Shown here one piece after another: positions 58,181-64,000 of a stretch of 64,000 nucleotides of DNA; position 1 is the first letter of the stretch, and every line of letters begins with the position of its first letter. A program made the position numbers and the translations under genes. The stretch spans positions 220,971 to 284,970 of the forward strand of contig SHMX01000003.1 of assembly GCA_008080745.1 (NCBI GenBank), given 5' to 3'. The DNA is from Candidatus Thorarchaeota archaeon. Lineage in GTDB: Archaea; Asgardarchaeota; Thorarchaeia; Thorarchaeales; Thorarchaeaceae. The notes beneath the pieces were generated by a model. That model saw nothing but the letters and a program-made list of their open reading frames with translations, ran no database searches and was not told the origin of the DNA.

Positions 58181-60868
58181 TTACTTCTCTATGATTGTTA
58201 ATCTATAAATTAGACAAAATACTAGCAAAATAATTCCAAAAGTAAAACCAATTATCAAGATCGGATAATAATGGCATAACAGGTCATTTACAAGTGGATT
58301 GCATCCGAACTCAATCTCATCATAATCGTTCCATCCATCTTCATCTGAATCAGCCAGATCGGGATATGTTCCATATCGCCATTCTTCAAGATTCGTCAAT
58401 CCATCCGAATCAAGATCCTGTTCAGAGTCATCAATGAGAGGATCGAGTCCAAAATTTACCTCCCAGCCGTCTGGGCACAAATCAAAATCAGAGTCATTCA
58501 AATGGGGGTTAGTGTTGACAATATATTCCTCATAGTTTGTCAATTCATCATTATCAAAGTCATCTGATCCATCAGTGAAATTCAGAGGGTTGAGACCGTT
58601 CATAATTTCCCATAGATCGGGGCACAAATCATAGTCAGAATCATTAGATTGAGGGTCTGTGTAGTTGCCATATTCAAAAATATTCGGAATGTTGTCTCCG
58701 TCTGGGTCATCAAAAGAATCATTGACCCCGACCAATAGGTTATTTTCCTCCTCCCATGTATCAGCCATGAAGTCATTATCAGAATCAATGGTATTGTAGA
58801 ATCTTGAAACAAATATATCGGTTCCCCAACCAATTTCAGGCAATGAATTGAATGAATAGTCAAAAGCATTGACTGTATCAAAATCGATAGATGATGTAAC
58901 TCCAGTTATGTAAATTGTCCCAGCCCTGTCAACAACGATAGAAACTGCAAAATCAATATCACTTCCCCCCAGATAACCACTAGCTAGAAGGGATTTTCCA
59001 TCACCACTAATTTGAAAGATTATACAATCTGTCAATCCATCATATACTTCACCTATTAAGGGGGTTGTAGGAAAATCATGGGACACGGAATGACCACAAA
59101 CAAAAATATCCCCATCATAAGTGGTCAAATCCTCTATCTTGTCATTATCAGAACCACCTATGTATGATAGAAACATCTTGGAATAGTACCCATTCATTTT
59201 CAGAATAAAACAGTCTTTTTTTCCATTGTAAGAAGAGCCATAACCACCAGCAACTGGCAGGTCATCCGACATGGTATACCCTCCCAAGATTACATTCCGA
59301 TCTGAATCAATGGTAATTGCGTCTCCAGAATCTCTAGACGTTCCACCCACGTAAGTTGCCATCCTGAGTGTAGCTCCATCGGGAGAAAAACTTGCAATGA
59401 AAGCATCGCCTTCACCATTGTACGTATTGTCTATTCCGAGGGCCATGGGTAAATCTACCGATGTAGTAAATCCGCAAATCGTAACTTGATTATTAGAATC
59501 CAGTGCTATAGCATTGGATTGATCTATACCAGAACCCCCAAAGAAGGTGCTAAACAGGAGATACTGGCCTGATGAATGAAACTTGGTTACAAAACAGCTG
59601 CCACTCGAATCAATCGATGAGCTATAACCCTTGTTTACGGGGAAATCTGATGATGAGGTGAATCCTGTTATATACACATTATTTTGCTCATCTACCACGA
59701 TGTCATTAGGCCAATCAACATCACTCCCACCCAGGTACGTTGAGTATACTAAACCGTTACCAGTGGCATTTATCTTCATCAAAAATCCATCCAGCTCCCC
59801 TCCGCTATGGATATTATTGTATGAATTTACCATAGGAAGATCTACTGCCTCTGTAAAACCAGTGATGTAAGCATTACCAGATGAATCAACAGCAACAGCA
59901 GTTCCAATGTCATCAGATAAACCGTTGAAACCAGCTCCCCCTGTGATGTAAGTAGAATATTCTATCCTATTGCCATCCGGATGCAGTTTGAATAAGAAGC
60001 AATCATAGTGAAATCCAACATATTTTCCTATGAAGGGGTTCTGTATCGGAAAATCATAGCTCCAAGTAAGTCCAGTAACGTAAGCATATCCCTCTTCATC
60101 GATAGTCATTCCATTTGCTTCGTCTTGCTCATCTCCACCTACAAATGTCGAATAAATCAAAGGGTCAATGATTAGATTTGAAGAGGTGTCGTATTCATCA
60201 ATGGCAAACCCATATGTATCATCAGAAAGCTGAATGTAATTACCTGAAATTTGGTTCATACCCTGATGGATATAGAGACCCTCATCAATGATTGATATTG
60301 AATCGTATCGCATCTTTACACCACCCCCAGTACATTCAACTATCTCTTGATCTTCACATTTTAATTGGATATCAGATGGATTAGCTCCAGGTTCAACAAG
60401 AAATGAGTATTTTACCCCATCAGAATTTGGCTCAAAAATGAGATCGATACCAGCCCAGAGATTATTGTAAAAGAGCTTTTTTAATGATGGAATATTATAT
60501 GTTTCAATGCGGTTTTTTGAAATATAGGTAGTTTTGATTGTGTCCGAGTCTACCATTGTAGGAAATACTGTATTGGAATTTAAAAACGAAAGGCGAAAAT
60601 CTTGGTTCATGTCAATACTTCTAATTCGGATACAACTAGATTCGAATCCAATTATGCCACCAGGTATCCTCAGGGTATAAAGAATCTCATCATTTTGTAT
60701 TTGACCAACATTTTTGGTAAAACTCTTTGATGATTGGAAATCATAAGATTGAGTTATTTCATTAGTAGGATGTAAATTGGTAGAGATTATAGATGCATAC
60801 GAGACCGTTGGAGAAAAAAGTAGACAAATAATTAGTAAGGATAAAAGAAGTGGTGTTTTCCAACGCAT
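58181..60868 (-). CDS. Secreted, C-terminally anchored SBBP-repeat protein with thrombospondin-3/Ca-binding-like repeats
   Basis: Repeated YSTYLGGSDxD..I.VD..GN.YITGFT; DSDYDLCPDLWE / DSDFDLCPDGWE repeats; C-terminal TM. Confidence 0.85.
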   Translation of the reverse strand: MRWKTPLLLSLLIICLLFSPTVSYASIISTNLHPTNEITQSYDFQSSKSFTKNVGQIQNDEILYTLRIPGGIIGFESSCIRIRSIDMNQDFRLSFLNSNTVFPTMVDSDTIKTTYISKNRIETYNIPSLKKLFYNNLWAGIDLIFEPNSDGVKYSFLVEPGANPSDIQLKCEDQEIVECTGGGVKMRYDSISIIDEGLYIHQGMNQISGNYIQLSDDTYGFAIDEYDTSSNLIIDPLIYSTFVGGDEQDEANGMTIDEEGYAYVTGLTWSYDFPIQNPFIGKYVGFHYDCFLFKLHPDGNRIEYSTYITGGAGFNGLSDDIGTAVAVDSSGNAYITGFTEAVDLPMVNSYNNIHSGGELDGFLMKINATGNGLVYSTYLGGSDVDWPNDIVVDEQNNVYITGFTSSSDFPVNKGYSSSIDSSGSCFVTKFHSSGQYLLFSTFFGGSGIDQSNAIALDSNNQVTICGFTTSVDLPMALGIDNTYNGEGDAFIASFSPDGATLRMATYVGGTSRDSGDAITIDSDRNVILGGYTMSDDLPVAGGYGSSYNGKKDCFILKMNGYYSKMFLSYIGGSDNDKIEDLTTYDGDIFVCGHSVSHDFPTTPLIGEVYDGLTDCIIFQISGDGKSLLASGYLGGSDIDFAVSIVVDRAGTIYITGVTSSIDFDTVNAFDYSFNSLPEIGWGTDIFVSRFYNTIDSDNDFMADTWEEENNLLVGVNDSFDDPDGDNIPNIFEYGNYTDPQSNDSDYDLCPDLWEIMNGLNPLNFTDGSDDFDNDELTNYEEYIVNTNPHLNDSDFDLCPDGWEVNFGLDPLIDDSEQDLDSDGLTNLEEWRYGTYPDLADSDEDGWNDYDEIEFGCNPLVNDLLCHYYPILIIGFTFGIILLVFCLIYRLTIIEK

Positions 60869-60995
60869 TGCATCATCTCCAAGACAGAATTCTCACTCTA
60901 TCAAAGATTAATGGAGAATATATAGAATCTCTGAATTGAGTATTAATTTTCGAAAAAAGAAAGGTAAAGAGGTGAATATTCACCTCACTAGGATA

Positions 60996-63095
60996 TTAAG
61001 CGGCTTTAGAACCGGGTGGAACACCTTCGATTGTGACGGGAAGCCATTTGCCTTTCTCATCAGCTTTTTCAACAGCAATGATCATTCCCTGGCTCTGCAC
61101 ACCAGCCAATTTTTTGGGTTCTAGATTTACCAAAAATAGTGCTGTTACTCCAGTCAATTCTTCAGGTTTGTATAGTTCCGCAAGACCGGTCACAATTTGT
61201 CTGGTCTCGGTTCCGATATCAACCTCTAGCCTTAGCAGCTTGTCAGTATTTGGAACGCGTTCACAAGTCAAAATCTTACCCGCTCGAATATCGAGTTTCT
61301 TAAAGTCTTCAAAGGACACATTAGGCATTTCAATCGATTCTCCTTTCTCAGCAGCCTCAGCAGACCTAATTCGAGTCTCAATTGACTCCTTAAGCTCTGC
61401 TAAAACTTCATCTTCTAACTTTTGGATAACTGGCATAGGTTTAGGTATCTCGGTTCCGGCTACTGGAGGATTGGTTGCCTCCGATAATGGAATGGTGTGA
61501 ATATCAGTATTCTCACCCAGCTGTTTCCATATCCGTTCAGCTACAGACGGCATGATTGGGTCAATCAATATCGTGAGAGCTTTCACAAGATAGACAGCAT
61601 TGAATAGAACATGAGCACACTTCTCTTTGTCAGAACGTATTAATTCCCAAGGCCTGTTTTCCTGAAAATACTCGTTTCCAAGAGTGGCAAGAGATAGAAT
61701 CGTATCTGTCACTTTCTTGAGTTCATACTCATTTACTCCCTCGATTACCGACTCGATGGCATTTTCAATCTGTTTTGTGATATTGGGGTCGGGTGTTCCT
61801 TCAGGAATATTGCCAAAGTTCTTCTTGGAAAAATGAAGTGCCCTATAGACGAAATTTCCAAATGTTCCAACTAACTCATTGTTGACCTTATCACGAAATG
61901 TATCCCAACTGAAGTCCAAGTCTTTGGTCTGACTGGTATAGCATACCATGTAGTATCGGAGGTAATCAGGATGAAGACCCTTGTCAAGATAGTCATCCAG
62001 AATCCATACCACATAACCACGACTACGACTAAAGTTATGCCCCTCAATCTTAACCATTCCTGAAGCCACAATGGCATAAGGAAGATTGTAATCACTTCCC
62101 TTTAGCATTGCAGGCCAGAATATACAGTGATGATACACAATATCTTGTCCGATATAATGAACAAGTCGTCCATCACCGGGTTTCCAAAACTTCTCCCATG
62201 CATCGGGTTCACCAATTTTCTGTGACCATTGTTCGGTACTTGACATATAGTGTATAGGTGCATCTACCCAGACATAGAGAGTTAGATCATCATCACCAGG
62301 GTATTCAACTCCCCAGTCGAGATCACGGGTTATGCACCAATCTTTCAGACCCTCTTTGACCCATCCAAGAGCATAATTCCGGGCGTTCTTAGTCCCATCA
62401 ACTTCAGTCAGATATCCTTTGAGAAAATCCTCAAATGCACTTAGTTTGAAGTAGTAGTGCTTTCTGGTTACAGAACGTGTAGGCGAACCACATATGGCAC
62501 AACGAGGCATAAGGAGTTCTCCAGGCTCCAGATATCTGCCACATCCTTGATCGCACTCATCACCTCTCGCATCTGCATGACAGTAAGGACATTCTCCACG
62601 TACATAACGATCGGGTAATGACCTTCCACAACTATCACAATAGGGCGAATCCAGATCTTTAGGATAGACGTAACCTTTCTCCTGAAGAACGCCTACGATT
62701 TGTTTCGTTCGTTCATGATTCTCTGGGTCATCTGTGGTGCCATAGTTATCAAATAGAATATTGAGTTTTGGAAAGGTCTCAACATAATGTTGATGAAATT
62801 TCTTATACAATTCTTCTGGACTGACGCCAGCCTTCTCAGCTGCTGTAACAATGGGAGTACCATGTGTATCCGAGCCGCATACGAAAGTGACGTCCACTCG
62901 CATTTTCCGAAGGAGTCTGACGAATACATCTGCTGGAACGTAGGTCCGCAGATGGCCAATATGCATGGGTCCACTAGCATATGGTAGTCCACATGTTACT
63001 AGAACGGGTGCGTCGGTAGGATAATTTCTTTTATTTCCGCTAAACTTAGTCACACTCCTTGAAGATATCTGTACGGGATTAGAAAGAGAAACCAC
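60996..63095 (-). CDS. metG: Methionyl-tRNA synthetase with C-terminal tRNA-binding domain
   Basis: GLPYASGPMHIGHLRTYVPADVFVR; VWVDAPIHYMSSTE; C-terminal FKKLDIRAGKILTCERVPNTDKLLRLEVDIG. Confidence 0.95.
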   Translation of the reverse strand: MVSLSNPVQISSRSVTKFSGNKRNYPTDAPVLVTCGLPYASGPMHIGHLRTYVPADVFVRLLRKMRVDVTFVCGSDTHGTPIVTAAEKAGVSPEELYKKFHQHYVETFPKLNILFDNYGTTDDPENHERTKQIVGVLQEKGYVYPKDLDSPYCDSCGRSLPDRYVRGECPYCHADARGDECDQGCGRYLEPGELLMPRCAICGSPTRSVTRKHYYFKLSAFEDFLKGYLTEVDGTKNARNYALGWVKEGLKDWCITRDLDWGVEYPGDDDLTLYVWVDAPIHYMSSTEQWSQKIGEPDAWEKFWKPGDGRLVHYIGQDIVYHHCIFWPAMLKGSDYNLPYAIVASGMVKIEGHNFSRSRGYVVWILDDYLDKGLHPDYLRYYMVCYTSQTKDLDFSWDTFRDKVNNELVGTFGNFVYRALHFSKKNFGNIPEGTPDPNITKQIENAIESVIEGVNEYELKKVTDTILSLATLGNEYFQENRPWELIRSDKEKCAHVLFNAVYLVKALTILIDPIMPSVAERIWKQLGENTDIHTIPLSEATNPPVAGTEIPKPMPVIQKLEDEVLAELKESIETRIRSAEAAEKGESIEMPNVSFEDFKKLDIRAGKILTCERVPNTDKLLRLEVDIGTETRQIVTGLAELYKPEELTGVTALFLVNLEPKKLAGVQSQGMIIAVEKADEKGKWLPVTIEGVPPGSKAA

Positions 63096-63390
63096 TTATT
63101 CAGTCTGTCAATGTTCTCAAATTCAGCAACAGATAAAATATTGCTTAGGTTCTCTCGGTTGATTTCTTGATGTGAAGTGGTTATGTGTTCTATGAGTTCT
63201 TGTTCCCGCCTTAGAATAGTATGCGTTTCGAGTAATTATACAGATATAACTCTAACGATAGATAGTATACAACATGTAAAAACACCACGAATTATTGCAT
63301 CTAAAGAACTTGAAAACTGGATTTGAGAACGAACGCGTACAAGTAATAGATATAGGTCACCATTTCAATCATATATTTTGTTCCGGGTTG

Positions 63391-64000
63391 ATGAGGATGG
63401 CAATGGATAAAAAAATATCACTACTTGGAATCATTGGTATCGGTCTAGGTACCGTGATTGGTTCCGGCATATGGAAGGATTCACTCCTATGGGCGGATTC
63501 CGCAAGCATATTCAGCATTCCTGCGGTATTTCTAGCATGGTTGCTTATGTTTTGTGCGGGGCTGGCTTATGCGGAAAGCGTAAGTATGTTTCCACAGGGC
63601 GGTGGTCCGTATAGCTATGTCGGTGGAGCTTTTGGAAGAAATGCAGGTTCCTTTGTGGGAATCATGTATCTAATTGCATATTACATAATAGGCTCAGTAT
63701 TGTGTTTTCTTACAGCACTGTTCGGACTGGCTGCAATAGATCTGGCGTTACTAAATAATAGTCTGCTATTAACGTTGGTCACAATAATCATATTTGTAAT
63801 CATGACAATTCTTCCAAACATATCAAGTTACAAGAACTTTGGAATTGTAGCTTTCGTTTGGTCAATCGCAAAAATTGTACTTGTTGTTGGTGTCTTTTCA
63901 TTCCTAATTTTCAGTTGGTCTCCGACTGTAATTAGCATTCCAGATCTGGCAGGATTCCAGAATGCCATTAACTCCAGCATTTGGGCACTGCTTGGCTTTG
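63391..64000 (+). CDS. APC-family amino-acid permease, 3' truncated by window edge
   Basis: Translated by hand: MRMAMDKKISLLGIIGIGLGTVIGSGIWKDS...FPQGGGPYSYVGGAFGRNAGSFVG; frame open to window end. Confidence 0.85.
   Translation, partial: MRMAMDKKISLLGIIGIGLGTVIGSGIWKDSLLWADSASIFSIPAVFLAWLLMFCAGLAYAESVSMFPQGGGPYSYVGGAFGRNAGSFVGIMYLIAYYIIGSVLCFLTALFGLAAIDLALLNNSLLLTLVTIIIFVIMTILPNISSYKNFGIVAFVWSIAKIVLVVGVFSFLIFSWSPTVISIPDLAGFQNAINSSIWALLGF

Noticed and set aside
1-64000. CRISPR array, transposon, phage or integrative element
   Set aside because: No regularly spaced direct repeats, transposase, integrase or phage structural genes seen; gene content reads as chromosomal

Overview
Gene-dense archaeal chromosomal window with no rRNA, tRNA, CRISPR array or transposase that I could support. 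Ras/Rab-like small GTPases, a 7TM protein with a longin/roadblock-like tail, a PRMT-like methyltransferase, an ASH-Ski2-like helicase and many archaeal housekeeping genes suggest an Asgard (Promethearchaeota) archaeon; that placement is inference. Recognisable content: a truncated beta-CASP/MBL nuclease, a Ski2-like helicase operon, SLC13 and MFS transporters, a HerA-like ATPase with a coiled coil, two tandem Ras-like GTPases, a DHH/RecJ-like nuclease, MsrA, MTAP, a phosphoribosyltransferase, a nitrilase, a MazG-like protein, a secreted PLD-like protein, a ferredoxin, an amino-acid permease, a uvrB-uvrA-uvrA-uvrC cluster with two full-length UvrA paralogs, an L-fucose-isomerase-like protein, an amidase, an SDR, a large SBBP/Ca-repeat surface protein, MetRS and a truncated APC permease. 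The most unusual structure is a pair of tiny Trp/Asp/Glu-rich proteins (32 and 34 aa, both ending in DDW) flanking a very basic uncharacterised protein at 28.9-30.3 kb. All family calls come from reading motifs by eye; no database search was run.
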